Below are positions 12,001 to 17,747 of a stretch of DNA of 64,000 bases, piece after piece; the first letter of the stretch is position 1; each line of letters starts with the position of its first letter. The notes beneath the pieces were generated by a model that searched no databases, was not told where the DNA came from, and was given only the letters and a program-made list of their open reading frames with translations. Position numbers and translations under genes: made by a program. Location of the stretch: positions 272,788 to 336,787 of the forward strand of contig CAVYBR010000015.1 of assembly GCA_963766765.1 (NCBI GenBank), in the 5' to 3' direction. This stretch comes from JACCQS01 sp963766765 (GTDB lineage Bacteria > Actinomycetota > Actinomycetes > Mycobacteriales > Geodermatophilaceae).

Positions 12001-14384
12001 GAGCGGGCGGGGAGGAGGTACCGGCGACGGATGCCGATCTCGCCAATCCCTACCTGTTGCTGGTCGACGGTCGCGTCATTGACATCGAGATCGTCCTAGA
12101 TCGAGAGCTGAGCGCCGACGAGTCGCCGGCCATCGCCCAACTCGTGGGGCCAGGACAGATCAAGGTGAGCGTCTTCTCCGGCGCCGACCTCAGCAGACTC
12201 GGGGACGTCCTCGACGTGTTGATCGCGGACGCCCGGACCGATCCGCGAACGCTCATCCCGGAGGACGTCGCCGACGACCAAGCCGACGCCAGCGGTCCCA
12301 ACGACCCGAATGATCGCGGTGCAGAGGCCGAAGCGGACCCTTCCACCGCCGAACATCCGGACTACCGGCCCGGGACGGAGCAGGATCTGGAATTCCGGCA
12401 GGTCCGAGCGATCATGTTCGCCGCCGCTGAGGACGCGAAGGCACGGATCGAACGAGTAACGGACTCACCTGGCGCTTATCGCATCGGCCGCGACGCGCGT
12501 TACCCGATTCAGGTCCACGTCGTGATCTCCCAGCCCGGTCCCGACGGACAGCCGGTTGCTGTTGTCGAGCGAGTCCCATCCAGCGACCGCGCCTTTGTGA
12601 TCGTCTCCCCAGGCGCTCGGGTCGACCAGCTCGCCGGGTCCATCGTCGAACTCATCGACGACATGCTTCGCGACGAGTACTTCCGGTGGTTGCGAACGCA
12701 GGTCAACACGACCGGCTGGCAGGACGACGACGAGTGGCCCGAGTTCGCCATCGAGTTGCCCGACGTCGGCACTCTCCCCCAGATCCCGAGCGATCCGCCG
12801 GTGTCTGAGCTGCCCCCGGACCCCACCGTGCCGCACGACCCCGAGCCAGGACAGGACCCGCCCAGCAGCGACCCGCCGCCGGCGCCTGACCCCGCCCCGA
12901 CGCCGCCCAACGACGTCACGCCGCAGCCCGGCCCGAACCTGCCCCCGGTGCCAGCGCCGGCGCCCGTACCGCCTGGCCCGCTGCCTCCGGAGCCGCCGCT
13001 GCCGCCGGCGACCCCGCTGCCGCCGGTGCCGCCCTCGACGCCGGTACCTCCAACGCCGCCCGGACCGCAGCCGCCGCCCGGACCCCAGCCGCCGCCCGGA
13101 CCCCAGCCCCCGCCCGGACCCCAGCCGCCGATCGACCTGCCACCGGTTCCTGGCCCGCCCCCGGCGGCGATCGTGTTCTGGCTCGACTTCATCGATCCGT
13201 GGGGTAACCACCACCTGATCGCGATCATCGACTTCGCACTGCCCAACGGGGACAGCATCCGCATCCTGGTCGACCTGATCTTCCCGGCGGACGGCGGTCG
13301 GCCGATCGTCATCCTGTCCGAGCTGGTCGGAACTGCGGATCCCCTGGCCCTGCGCGACCACGTCGCCGCAGTTGCCGACAACGTTTTCGCGCTACTCCGC
13401 GATCAGGTCCCCGGCCTCGATCCGGAAGCCTTGCAGTGGCTGGTCCACAACGGCCCCTTCTCCACCCCGGATGGGTCACTGGCGCAGATGTGGCATCGGC
13501 TCCTGCTGAGTTTTGATGGAACCCACTTCCGGCTCGACGGCGTACACATGCTCACGCCGCAGGACGTTCGAGACCTGATCGATCGGCTGCACCTGCGTCC
13601 GGTCGAGGAGGTCGTTGCAGAGATCGAGGACCTCGGCCGAACCGAACCGGGAGACTCCGAAACCGGTAACCGGCCACCCGAGACCACCCCACCTGGTTCC
13701 GAGCCGCCTGCTTCCGAGCCGCCCGCGACGGAGCAGCCCGGTAAAGGCCCGCACGGTCCGCAGACCCCGGAGCCTGGGAAAGTCGCGCTGCCCGTCACTG
13801 GTGGCCCCGACGCCATCGGGCGGCGGGACGACGATTCGGTCCCGCCCAGCGATGTGGTCCTGCTGCCGACCCTGAAGACCAACAACGGGCCGGTGATCGA
13901 CAAGTCGGTCAAGTGGCGGGACTACGCGATCGTGCCCGCGCCACCTGTGACCGACGAGCAGATCATGGCCGTCGAGAACAGATTGGGCATTCGGCTCCCG
14001 GAGGACTACCTCGACGTCGTACGGACGCATCAGGGCGGGGCACCGAACCGCGGCATTGTCTCCTTGCCCGATGGCACAACGACGGCGGTGACCATGCTGC
14101 TGCACTTCGAGGACGAACCCGCGCGCTACAACTTGGTGAGCGTCGTTGAAGGCTCAGATGCCATGTACGGCAAGCTCATTCCGTTCGCAGTCGATCCGGC
14201 GGACAACTACTTCTGCTTCGACTACCGGGGGGAGACCGTGCACTCGTCGTCGGAGACGCGGTGGAAACGGCCGGTGGTGTTCGTGACGGTGGAAAACCCA
14301 CAGGCCGAGCCGCAGCCGGTCGCCGGTGGATTCACCGAGCTGATCGCCGGGCTCCAGGAAGCGCCGGCGGAGGCGCCGAGCTGA
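3..14384 (+). CDS. Giant modular protein with C-terminal SMI1/KNR4 (SUKH) domain, 5' end outside window
   Basis: The reading frame is open from the first complete codon (nt 3), and the residues before the GTG at 63 match the start of a second module near nt 6340, so the true start lies upstream. About 4,790 codons are visible. Six hydrophobic hairpins lie near nt 279-420, 882-1100, 4650-4850, 5310-5470, 6603-6780 and 7308-7540, each followed by charged helical sequence. A short motif (AGLxL...RRxxLPxxVxxxLE) recurs near nt 85, 2040, 3366, 3660, 6418 and 8320. Linkers rich in Gly/Pro/Asn/Asp separate the modules. An Ala/Glu coiled coil spans nt 9470-9900, an acidic Asp-rich stretch 10710-10815, seven alpha/beta repeats 9997-12700, a proline-rich linker 12770-13150, an unknown domain 13160-13620, and a SUKH domain 13910-14380. 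The architecture resembles large actinobacterial polymorphic-toxin or secreted proteins. No toxin catalytic domain is recognised, so function is unknown. Confidence 0.9.
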   Translation, partial: VTARDLSRLRDITLLLDAIDVSGSRARRTLLNQYDAALVAAGLDLPVDQDMDADADGAVTRRQAIDPAVRERLESRDPLPSVTPSIFVHQRRWLGTMALPAIGTPLAIALLRGVSEATVPGMLAGFIGPLVFGAGNALAEWHTSRAVETRQVNLEVGSTIPSPERLALEERYRAQVAARIQAAQAQSRAEDAALQDRRTRFEAALAQAERAGALRPDHVRGLIDALPTISEPTTPDVNEGFSARSEAQGSATPDATNSPDVDRAAAVAVLGSMDESGTEAAQREPYTIRKATPRVIEYAGLIIGVPLAAAGAAMGIVVGIGHVPVSDIFHPSTWATKDPLLLGAIIGPFAGAVTAAVSAGQVLGERLVGNRNPQLYADLEVLLAEENEQMAGSLKSSRLAPLHEDLDRAQAELASVQSAIALAERRQADLRTQALVNLFGGSPRESTSWTAPVGRPAGPGGPATGGPTNGGPTNGDPTGRPTNGAPIDGAPTNGDPVEAQPDAGGPPHKGPTDRDTSTGPPDEGGNEDGGQDAVPPPDPRLAPAMDALARAAALLDVQVHSDAAQGPALTLSTGQALRVAVSLSARTTAPPVTVDQRAETLAISINPDSPVADVQRQVAREVAAFIARQAGAPQGTPTLSQSPLTTAQTPDALTVEDHAVIAELAERLRQTHEAGPITRGILDRRVTRLLDESGLRQGAPDAGARRALLPAELTATLEARDNGTREYEPVRALRAATADVGKLAEALGLPVTLDRGDNELLHVRLPDGNTKSVRIVVAPAGTMSGDVAIPSASYLAGTVTIDGRASNPAIQIALAGALAELAARDQLAPSGPRLLRPDVGDDPVNESGLHRPDLTVADLRGLAELRMAAQLAASSLQASIAARWHRALAVELGLHGPSDGATIRRGTLTAAEEREIAARHNAEHEEIVLSRQFVEHVARRLGAAVVRVSADRLTAGQRRVQSLLTGAQGSEVRVDYTLVPPGPDGQAVARVERADFLPTGEIRLRISVSVGTTVEDLLPTIEAMVEAALNGEPPPDQGPSDQGPSDQGPSDQGPSDQGPDQGPSDQGPADQSPAGQQQPEAEPAPGTGQETPAEASREHLTQQQSALADAARALQGAAVDEQAQRAQRLMDLVTEAGLHLSAPDAQARREVLPAWVSSMIEHHIDGRPDVPAAPSAPATPSGLALRPLPSSTTAPLRAFQRLQLAAAARAMLDADPADAVDREQRFMDLVTEAGLHLDASDATVRRQTLPKWVNRVIEQRIDPRPDAPAPAPTPTEISHAPTALPTTVSTEPETFFVSETWPSRPLLGKYSPFRPETHGLRSLFPRPNGARNTIDETLETLAEHAGVASITKNDDGTYKVRLQGSADQGAGKTFTLRATAVPGWGRAIGRGEVNPETREVQIYISDRAVDRAIPRALVHAIAEAASIIEGNPVRNDVLTDKPLSEDQKQKADLAGVSPVLSATSAEDQALLASLRYVSSRLASPNPVVRWTSARQAAGLMKAMGLVGGTQDLTTRTDYVGQSPDYTTRLQFLSLADQELVAFLNNFVPQVGSLPAAVAAMGPYVFKASVAVGAGGLATSAFVYIGMATANPVLFTVAAIVGASSTAGAIANIFAERRHNRNTVLLDAMRDGKLLPVEVRKVLDSRTHHGAEVAARTLQHGTVLETLVFGEPNTVLPLGRHHTAVPTHASGTTGDATPGQSTARDADRLATSAADVANDIEVRLEGTPLLAAALRDELPYDVAVEATQQVEPTAGERVSKDVTVAAKSSWLMRHVSGPVAATIAGFMAHTVAVSEFGLLPLMQPVHFLAVGVVAGVVNAFSQRWAAKQGAIVENPNEDAKTGRKEHAVSMRLDNQLIEQRRVQAELDRQAHFRQALANWVVTAEQALMAADVEGALAALGEPPTLADFPIAWRDADVAARFATDAEVTAAVPARRDSTYVPDSRNKPAPEAVEKRARKTLTDLGARDRVINPPTIDEHGVITLDYANQKPMRVKVVAVPADTLSADLSVNARLRWVEGTEGTEGAYHIEISDRANDNTVFRAVLSQLDSALGLRPFAPTADVELDPATGEVKDHLRPGPTNGPILAEDLSAEDRDVVERLRDVAERRALRERLDARNRRTKIAALFRTIDELDAAKAWSRRELIREYESVLREAGLDLLPRFEESPDAYGGQRRRHALDRALLDRLEMWDPLPSKTPSMKVHQLKTLFSVLPFSIGIPGVLVATDLLSGRAVESAQRLRSLISAVNPLLVGAVTAIAERSFNKGQEAREAYLERGHTKPTARQLRLEGDHVAEVDASIQADREHARRAAGLLDQRRREIEEAINRAIHQEVLADSARMSAVLDHLGRRDDPALNAADESAVVHPSGQEAATARIADRIATHASVEQTAAQEEVDASPSAEQVEAEAAELTKEMVEAADGGAKRGKAKEQGAKPKAPFSRWLGLFVVPAATAVGSTVAMFNLLGPKAFSLLDFVRPGRWDSLVKEEYEPILVGAGLGGVAAVAALPTGIGARTVGDATADAENERDARLAAQVKLREAGHTAVRLAPVELAQRLAEERLEGLAELITPRDPGGPEGSAPPTGGPPDGGPSGPAHTDQGPSAPDPAGSGPATPDPSAPESDGQASVTALPEAASDDDSDTTPLQKLIAAAVDAVKRAAEWARAVVADLGANLFRITMPGNRSIEVQVSLGASRGSVAVTATFQAGRLSIDVDRHAGVAEAERGIVREVTAQLWSEVLAEPAQPHSLTAAEHAALAEVAETARQVMAADNGSRPALLQRLITAVDEAGVRLGAPEAAARREQLPPEVVTELEQRLDDLHEPDDDAVLRAVAAAVDTNRGATEADALGSRIHEATGLDVTLDDDSAVLVLHMPGQGDRAINVRVAALPSAVGATSTIADGTATITLDERLPSTAIQIVLAGALAELVARNERSPSGPRTLRTDSTADPATDALTTEDQRLLAELRMAALLTQFSLHATAERHAGFARHWYNAVAAELGLLGSGDGPAVRRGVLTPAEERKLAARRGGEVPELVLARQAVERAAALVGATSIRVGANRVLVTNPSGLSGLPGGEGQVEVELAVEQVAVDGEAVADVAVTSDNQLRVVVSPGSAVDLPTRTITHLVETLLRGEDNSTNPDQPDAPTLGPQVPDPDSPARDPAEDDLAQAAEAARRAVAQEREAAVRDAAAQLEEARLEDARLAEAEAAARSAREQAEADEAAKRAQADEQAAKARAAADEIAAAERAEVDRIAAEEAAERAAAEEAAAAERDAFDRAAAAAREASDKAAAAARQAEDAEAAESEPQSDSDAESSVEAELDPDAQATLAEHADLGPADPELNRFLSDVLGPPAMIAAGRDPSIELVEAIPGDVKMDGALRLLAEAAGQINAVVVGDLPHLTLERGEYGVRVSVWTGTTADGQPIPRAYAFRDSASNRLGLYVSSASDLSEVQTLTERLLRDAFGAAEAVHESPDEDASEVQRAGDLIEAVAETLDLEVEEGEFEAGQFVLSDDTRYIEVQLRSAVPGSDLAVPEARAYYNQQAGVVVVAAIPGADFEALGRAIQAAVQDAIEAAEQAEIDDDTDDDTDESDTEIDDDIDDEIDDEFDDEADESPGESQVIESVDELLNDVLGADESSDSILREGRPDDPEVAWAARLIDAAAELALADVTWNADRNLANIEGPSGAVFVEIRFSEPAPGTQPPPRTQVMFDAAGDVITVVVSPGSDFDTLRDSLVREVARRVADRSTESDPARDLFDFVADQAASTLSAHDFSVVMSRGISGNAEVERAARWLAGVAKRNRVQLERDGSSVILRRRQGPIRIQLYVAAGTEGQPVSEAVVVRYPKLGGNRLGLVVSPGVDLDALNERIDQLIQEAFGRVEAAFVLPGADMRTEDADARALVEATALALQMEVEAEDHLLILKDDTREVTVAVLAAIPGPDGLPVPEASTWVDPKTGSLVVAIVPGTDFDAFTSDVVKAIQQAIVATDLANAVAEIRAATTIIRAAATRAGGEEVPATDADLANPYLLLVDGRVIDIEIVLDRELSADESPAIAQLVGPGQIKVSVFSGADLSRLGDVLDVLIADARTDPRTLIPEDVADDQADASGPNDPNDRGAEAEADPSTAEHPDYRPGTEQDLEFRQVRAIMFAAAEDAKARIERVTDSPGAYRIGRDARYPIQVHVVISQPGPDGQPVAVVERVPSSDRAFVIVSPGARVDQLAGSIVELIDDMLRDEYFRWLRTQVNTTGWQDDDEWPEFAIELPDVGTLPQIPSDPPVSELPPDPTVPHDPEPGQDPPSSDPPPAPDPAPTPPNDVTPQPGPNLPPVPAPAPVPPGPLPPEPPLPPATPLPPVPPSTPVPPTPPGPQPPPGPQPPPGPQPPPGPQPPIDLPPVPGPPPAAIVFWLDFIDPWGNHHLIAIIDFALPNGDSIRILVDLIFPADGGRPIVILSELVGTADPLALRDHVAAVADNVFALLRDQVPGLDPEALQWLVHNGPFSTPDGSLAQMWHRLLLSFDGTHFRLDGVHMLTPQDVRDLIDRLHLRPVEEVVAEIEDLGRTEPGDSETGNRPPETTPPGSEPPASEPPATEQPGKGPHGPQTPEPGKVALPVTGGPDAIGRRDDDSVPPSDVVLLPTLKTNNGPVIDKSVKWRDYAIVPAPPVTDEQIMAVENRLGIRLPEDYLDVVRTHQGGAPNRGIVSLPDGTTTAVTMLLHFEDEPARYNLVSVVEGSDAMYGKLIPFAVDPADNYFCFDYRGETVHSSSETRWKRPVVFVTVENPQAEPQPVAGGFTELIAGLQEAPAEAPS
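3108..3222 (+). repeat. 15-nt coding tandem repeat (DQGPS units)
   Basis: Units reading gatcagggtccctcc with small variations recur about seven times and encode DQGPS-type pentapeptides inside the giant protein. It is a flexible linker between two folded modules. Related Pro/Gly linkers are at nt 1375-1530 (TNGGP/TNGDP units) and 7690-7860. Confidence 0.9.
9997..12700 (+). repeat. Seven degenerate alpha/beta protein repeats of about 100-125 residues
   Basis: Inside the giant protein seven similar units follow each other at about nt 9997-10380, 10411-10710, 10915-11205, 11328-11625, 11658-11950, 11950-12245 and 12390-12700. Each has an opening helix (pattern VxxAxxLIxAxA), a strand with hydrophobic alternation, a PGPDGxPVPEA-like loop, a strand ending in VVVSPGxDFDxL or close variants, and a closing helix. 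The recurring (S/I)PG(S/T/V)DFD-like motif is the clearest landmark. Function is not recognised. Confidence 0.75.
13066..13132 (+). repeat. 18-nt coding tandem repeat (PPPGPQ units)
   Basis: About four near-identical copies of ccgcccggaccccagccg encode PPPGPQ units in the proline-rich linker that precedes the last two domains of the giant protein. The near identity at nucleotide level suggests recent slippage or gene-conversion expansion. Confidence 0.85.
13910..14384 (+). other. SMI1/KNR4 (SUKH superfamily) domain at the C-terminus of the giant protein
   Basis: The segment starts with VTDEQIMAVENRLGIRLPED, the typical SUKH opening (helix, then LGIxLPxDY), followed by a Gly-Gly turn, the aromatic strand YFCFDYRG and a final helix FTELIAGL. 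SUKH domains usually act as immunity proteins against nuclease or deaminase toxins, normally as separate small genes. Here the domain is fused to the end of the giant chain behind a Pro/Glu-rich linker. Recognition is by motif only. Confidence 0.8.
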
Positions 14385-14430
14385 GCCTTCAAATCCGACC
14401 CGACAAGCCGGGCAACGCTCTGGGTCGACC

Positions 14431-15117
14431 TCAGCGACCGGAGCCGTCACTCCCGGCGGGTGTCATCGCTACGTCGAGATAGACAGCATTGCGGGAGATG
14501 AGCGTTCGTAGCGAGTCCAGGACCAGATCGAGAACTTGCTCCGGCTCGGTCGTCTCCGGACTCGGGTCTGCGCCTTGGGCGGACACGTACGCCAGCCCCT
14601 CGCACGCCGCCCAGATCGTCGGCCACAAGTGAGCCCACTGCCAGATCTCGAAGACTCGCGGCCGAACCTTGACGACCGGGGGGATCCCGATCAGGCCGAT
14701 TCCGTCGAGAATCGGGTCCTCTGGGCTGTTGCCCAGTCCGATGAGCAGCGACTGCAGACGGTAGGACTCGGCGAATTCGCGAGCCTGTTCGGTGCCGGGG
14801 CTGACCTCCGCGATCAGGCCCAGCCCGGCAAGGTTGTCGAGAATGGCGGCTGCGTCCGGCATGTCCGCGTCTTGCGCGGCTTCGATGATCGCCTGGCGAG
14901 TCCAGCGGGTGGTTTCCACCCGATCCGGCAGCCCATGCGCCAGAGCCCAGATGTCGACGTGCTCCTCGTCCGGGAGTTTCGGTGTCTCCCAGCCAACTCG
15001 CACGATGTGATGCTTCGCCGGCCCATTGCGGCTGGGATGGAACGGACCCATGTAATGCCCGACCGGGAAGACAACCGGCTCAGTACCGTCGGCCGCATTC
15101 GTGCCCGCGGAAGTCAT
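14431..15117 (-). CDS. Unknown protein, paralogue A of a tandem pair
   Basis: A 228-residue soluble protein of unknown function that is clearly related to the next gene upstream. Shared landmarks in order are FPVGHYxGP, a V-R-V-G strand, IWALAHGxPDR, WTRQAxxxAA, LxGLGNxxExP, VGLxGxPVV and a WAH-containing helix near residue 155. Its ATG overlaps the TGA of paralogue B by one base (TGATG), so the two are translationally coupled. Its stop lies 46 nt from the stop of the giant gene, which converges on it. Proximity to a SUKH-bearing giant protein makes an immunity or accessory role conceivable, but no known fold is recognised. Confidence 0.8.
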   Translation of the reverse strand: MTSAGTNAADGTEPVVFPVGHYMGPFHPSRNGPAKHHIVRVGWETPKLPDEEHVDIWALAHGLPDRVETTRWTRQAIIEAAQDADMPDAAAILDNLAGLGLIAEVSPGTEQAREFAESYRLQSLLIGLGNSPEDPILDGIGLIGIPPVVKVRPRVFEIWQWAHLWPTIWAACEGLAYVSAQGADPSPETTEPEQVLDLVLDSLRTLISRNAVYLDVAMTPAGSDGSGR

Positions 15118-15755
15118 CAGCTTGCCAACCGGGTGTCGAGGTAGGCGGCGTTCGGACTCAGCAGGGCATGCAATGTTCCGAGCAACGCGTCCAGCATCAG
15201 GACCGGGTCAGTGGCCAGCCGATCGTCGATCCCGACGCGGACCGCAGTGGCGGCGGCTCCCTGACAGGCCAGCCACAGGTTGGAGTCCATGTGCGCCCAC
15301 TCGTAGAGGTCGTAGGCCATGGCCGACATGGACACGACCGGCATACCCACCAGCCCGACGGAATACAGCCGTGGCTCCTCCGATGTATTGCCCAGCCCCA
15401 GCATCAACGGAACCAGCCGGTGCCGTCGGGCGAAGTCGACGGCGGAGTCCGTACCCGGCGTCGTTTCGAACAAGACGTAGTCCTTGATCAGTCCGTCCAG
15501 TACTTCGTCGGCCATTGAGATCCCCGCGCGCCGCGCCGCCGTGAGGACGGCCTGCCGAGTCCATGGCTGGTCCTCCGGCCGATCCGGAACGCCATGCGCC
15601 AGGCCCCAGATCGCGAATTGCTCGTCGTTCATCCGAATGACATCTGGCCCAACGCGAACTTGGAAGAAGTGATCTGTGGACTTCGGGGCGTCGTAGTAGG
15701 CGCCGATGCAGTGCCCGATCGGGAACAGCAGGGCCGTGTCATCGTCATTGGCCAT
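15117..15755 (-). CDS. Unknown protein, paralogue B of a tandem pair
   Basis: A 212-residue soluble protein, first gene of a two-gene unit with paralogue A. It carries the same landmarks (FPIGHCIGA, IWGLAHGVPDR, WTRQAVLTAARRAG, LGLGNTSEEP, VGLVGMPVV, YEWAHMDSNLWLAC) at the same spacing, so the pair arose by tandem duplication followed by strong divergence. No signal peptide or membrane segment is seen. Function is unknown. Confidence 0.8.
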   Translation of the reverse strand: MANDDDTALLFPIGHCIGAYYDAPKSTDHFFQVRVGPDVIRMNDEQFAIWGLAHGVPDRPEDQPWTRQAVLTAARRAGISMADEVLDGLIKDYVLFETTPGTDSAVDFARRHRLVPLMLGLGNTSEEPRLYSVGLVGMPVVSMSAMAYDLYEWAHMDSNLWLACQGAAATAVRVGIDDRLATDPVLMLDALLGTLHALLSPNAAYLDTRLAS

Positions 15756-15779
15756 CGAGATGACCTTATCGGTCGGCTG

Positions 15780-16223
15780 TTAGCCGGGCATATGGCCGCG
15801 ATCCAGAGTGCTTGTCCCACCGCGAAGCTCTTTGCGGATCACGAACTTCAGTCCGGACCAATCGGCATCGACGGCGCACACCTTGGTATCGACGAAGCCC
15901 GTGGGCAGGAGGTCATCGCGCCAGTCCTGCTCGGAGATTCCGGTCCAGAGCGGGCTCGACTTCTTCGGCCAGCACACCCAGAGTGAGCCGACGGGGGCGA
16001 TGACCTTCCACAGTGTCGGGAGCCGGCGGCTCACTGCTGCGCGATCGCGGGCGAAGAGCAGCACCACATCCGCAGAGCCGCGCAGCCGCCGTACCAGCCG
16101 GACACCATCCGGCAACGGTGCGAGCAGTTGTTCGGCGTGCCCGGGATCGTTCAGGACAAGGAGGGTCGACCCGGCGACGATGCCGAGTTTCCTGGTCAAC
16201 GGCGTCTCCGAGTACCCGGCCAC
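15780..16223 (-). CDS. DUF3052-type protein
   Basis: A 147-residue protein with a GTG start. The opening AGYSETPLTRKLGI and the later LWVCWPKKSSP and VDTKVCAVDADWSGLKFVI are characteristic of the small actinobacterial family usually labelled DUF3052. The fold looks like a degenerate Rossmann or methyltransferase-like alpha/beta protein (LLVLNDP turn, ADVVLLFARD strand). Biochemical role is unknown. It stands alone, 112 nt from the oxidase gene upstream on the same strand. Confidence 0.75.
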   Translation of the reverse strand: MAGYSETPLTRKLGIVAGSTLLVLNDPGHAEQLLAPLPDGVRLVRRLRGSADVVLLFARDRAAVSRRLPTLWKVIAPVGSLWVCWPKKSSPLWTGISEQDWRDDLLPTGFVDTKVCAVDADWSGLKFVIRKELRGGTSTLDRGHMPG

Positions 16224-16335
16224 ATTGTCATCCTGCTGGAATACGGCAGACCCGACACCGGCACCTGCGTAGGCAACGCCGTTGACTCACGCTGGACGGT
16301 GCCCGGAGAGGCTGACAGCGCACATTTCTCGTTGC

Positions 16336-17700
16336 TCAAGCGACGTCGCCTCCTGCGCGGACTGCGCGAGAGGGGGCGACGTTGTGATTGAGGTGGAAGA
16401 CGTTCTCCGGGTCGTAGCTGTCCTTGACTGCCGTCAGCCGGGCCAGCTTCTGCGGCGAGTACGCGCGTCCCACGCCGGCCGAACCTTCGTCGCTGAGTGC
16501 GTTGACGTACGCGCCGCTGGCGAACCGATCGACGGTCGCGGCAGTGCCGCGCGTCCCTTCGATCCGCATCTCGTCCTCGGCCGGGTCGGTCCATCCGGTG
16601 GCGGCCACGAACTCGAACTTCGTGGCGCGGTGACTGAATGCGGTGTCGGCATCTGCGACGTCGGCGATGGCGCCGCCGTACGCCTGCAGACTGATGTTGG
16701 GCTGGAATCCTCCGTGGCCGACGGCGTCGACGAGGGCACCGATCGCGTCATCACCGAACTCGCGGAAGTAGTGGCCCTTCCAATACCTGCGCATCTCGTG
16801 ACCGTCGACGGTGTCGTCACGGGTCTGCAGGTCGAGGTAGGTGGTGGCGATGACGCGTTCCGACATACAGCGGCCCAACTCGCGCACCGGTTGCAGGAGT
16901 CGGCGGCCGACGTCCGGGTCGCCGACCCACACATAGCCGGCGGTGACCACGTCAGTGCCGATGAACACTGTCAGCGTCGCCTGCCTGGAAACAGACGGGC
17001 TCAGTTCCCGCCAGCCGCGAAGGACAGTCGCCGCCTCTTCGACCGGGAAGTCGCACTCCGCGATCAGTGCCTGTGTGCCGACTGGGTGCAGCCGCATCTC
17101 GAACTCGGTCACCACCCCGAAGTTGCCGCCACCGCCACGTAGACCCCAGTAGAGATCGGGATGCTCGGTCGCGCTGGCCCGGACCACGCGGCCGTCGGCG
17201 GTCACCACCTCGAACGAGATCACGTTGTCGCAGGACAACCCGTACTTCCGGGCGAGCCAGCCCATTCCGCCGCCGAGGGTGAGCCCGCCGACCCCGGTGT
17301 GCGAAACGTTGCCTGCGGTGGTCGCCAGACCGTAGAGCTGGGCCGCCCGGTCCAAAGCCCCGAGCATGGCCCCGCCTTGGACGCGGGCGATCCGTTGCTG
17401 GGGGTCGATCTGTACGCCGCCCATGGGCCGCAGGTCGAGCATCAAGCCGTCATCCGGTACGGCATGCCCGACGACGCTGTGCCCACCACACCGGATGCCG
17501 ATCTCGAGATCGAGCTCGCGGGCCGTACGCACGGCGCTCACGACATCCCGCACGCTGGCGCAGCGGTAGATCAGCCGCGGGCGCCGGTCCACCATCGCGT
17601 TCCATACGGTCCGGGATTCGTCGTAGCCAGGTTGGCCGGGGAACAGGATCGCGCCATCGACCGAGTCGGTCAGGTTCCGCATGCTCGACAGGCTCTCCAT
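16336..17700 (-). CDS. FAD-linked oxidase, berberine-bridge (BBE) type
   Basis: A PCMH-type FAD-binding domain (RCASVRDVVSAVRTAR, GGHS, GGLTLGGGMGWLARKYGL, LRGGGGNFGVVTEFE) followed by a BBE C-terminal segment ending in NVFHLNHNV. The GGHS histidine is the usual 8-alpha FAD attachment point. The second, cysteinyl attachment residue of bicovalent members is absent, because the sequence there reads NVSHTGVGG. The ATG at 17700 is chosen because AAGGGA sits 8 nt before it and the longer frame would overlap the hydrolase gene. Substrate is probably an alcohol, sugar or polyketide; not predictable. It is the distal gene of the unit starting with the alpha/beta hydrolase. Confidence 0.85.
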   Translation of the reverse strand: MESLSSMRNLTDSVDGAILFPGQPGYDESRTVWNAMVDRRPRLIYRCASVRDVVSAVRTARELDLEIGIRCGGHSVVGHAVPDDGLMLDLRPMGGVQIDPQQRIARVQGGAMLGALDRAAQLYGLATTAGNVSHTGVGGLTLGGGMGWLARKYGLSCDNVISFEVVTADGRVVRASATEHPDLYWGLRGGGGNFGVVTEFEMRLHPVGTQALIAECDFPVEEAATVLRGWRELSPSVSRQATLTVFIGTDVVTAGYVWVGDPDVGRRLLQPVRELGRCMSERVIATTYLDLQTRDDTVDGHEMRRYWKGHYFREFGDDAIGALVDAVGHGGFQPNISLQAYGGAIADVADADTAFSHRATKFEFVAATGWTDPAEDEMRIEGTRGTAATVDRFASGAYVNALSDEGSAGVGRAYSPQKLARLTAVKDSYDPENVFHLNHNVAPSRAVRAGGDVA

Positions 17701-17747
17701 GGCTTTGGTCCCTTCGATGTGGCTGTCATCTGGTGGGTTGACTGCCC

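Noticed and set aside
14431..15117. SUKH or other known immunity family for the paralogous pair
   Set aside because: The residue pattern does not contain the SUKH opening helix-LGIxLP motif or other immunity signatures I know, so only position suggests such a role.
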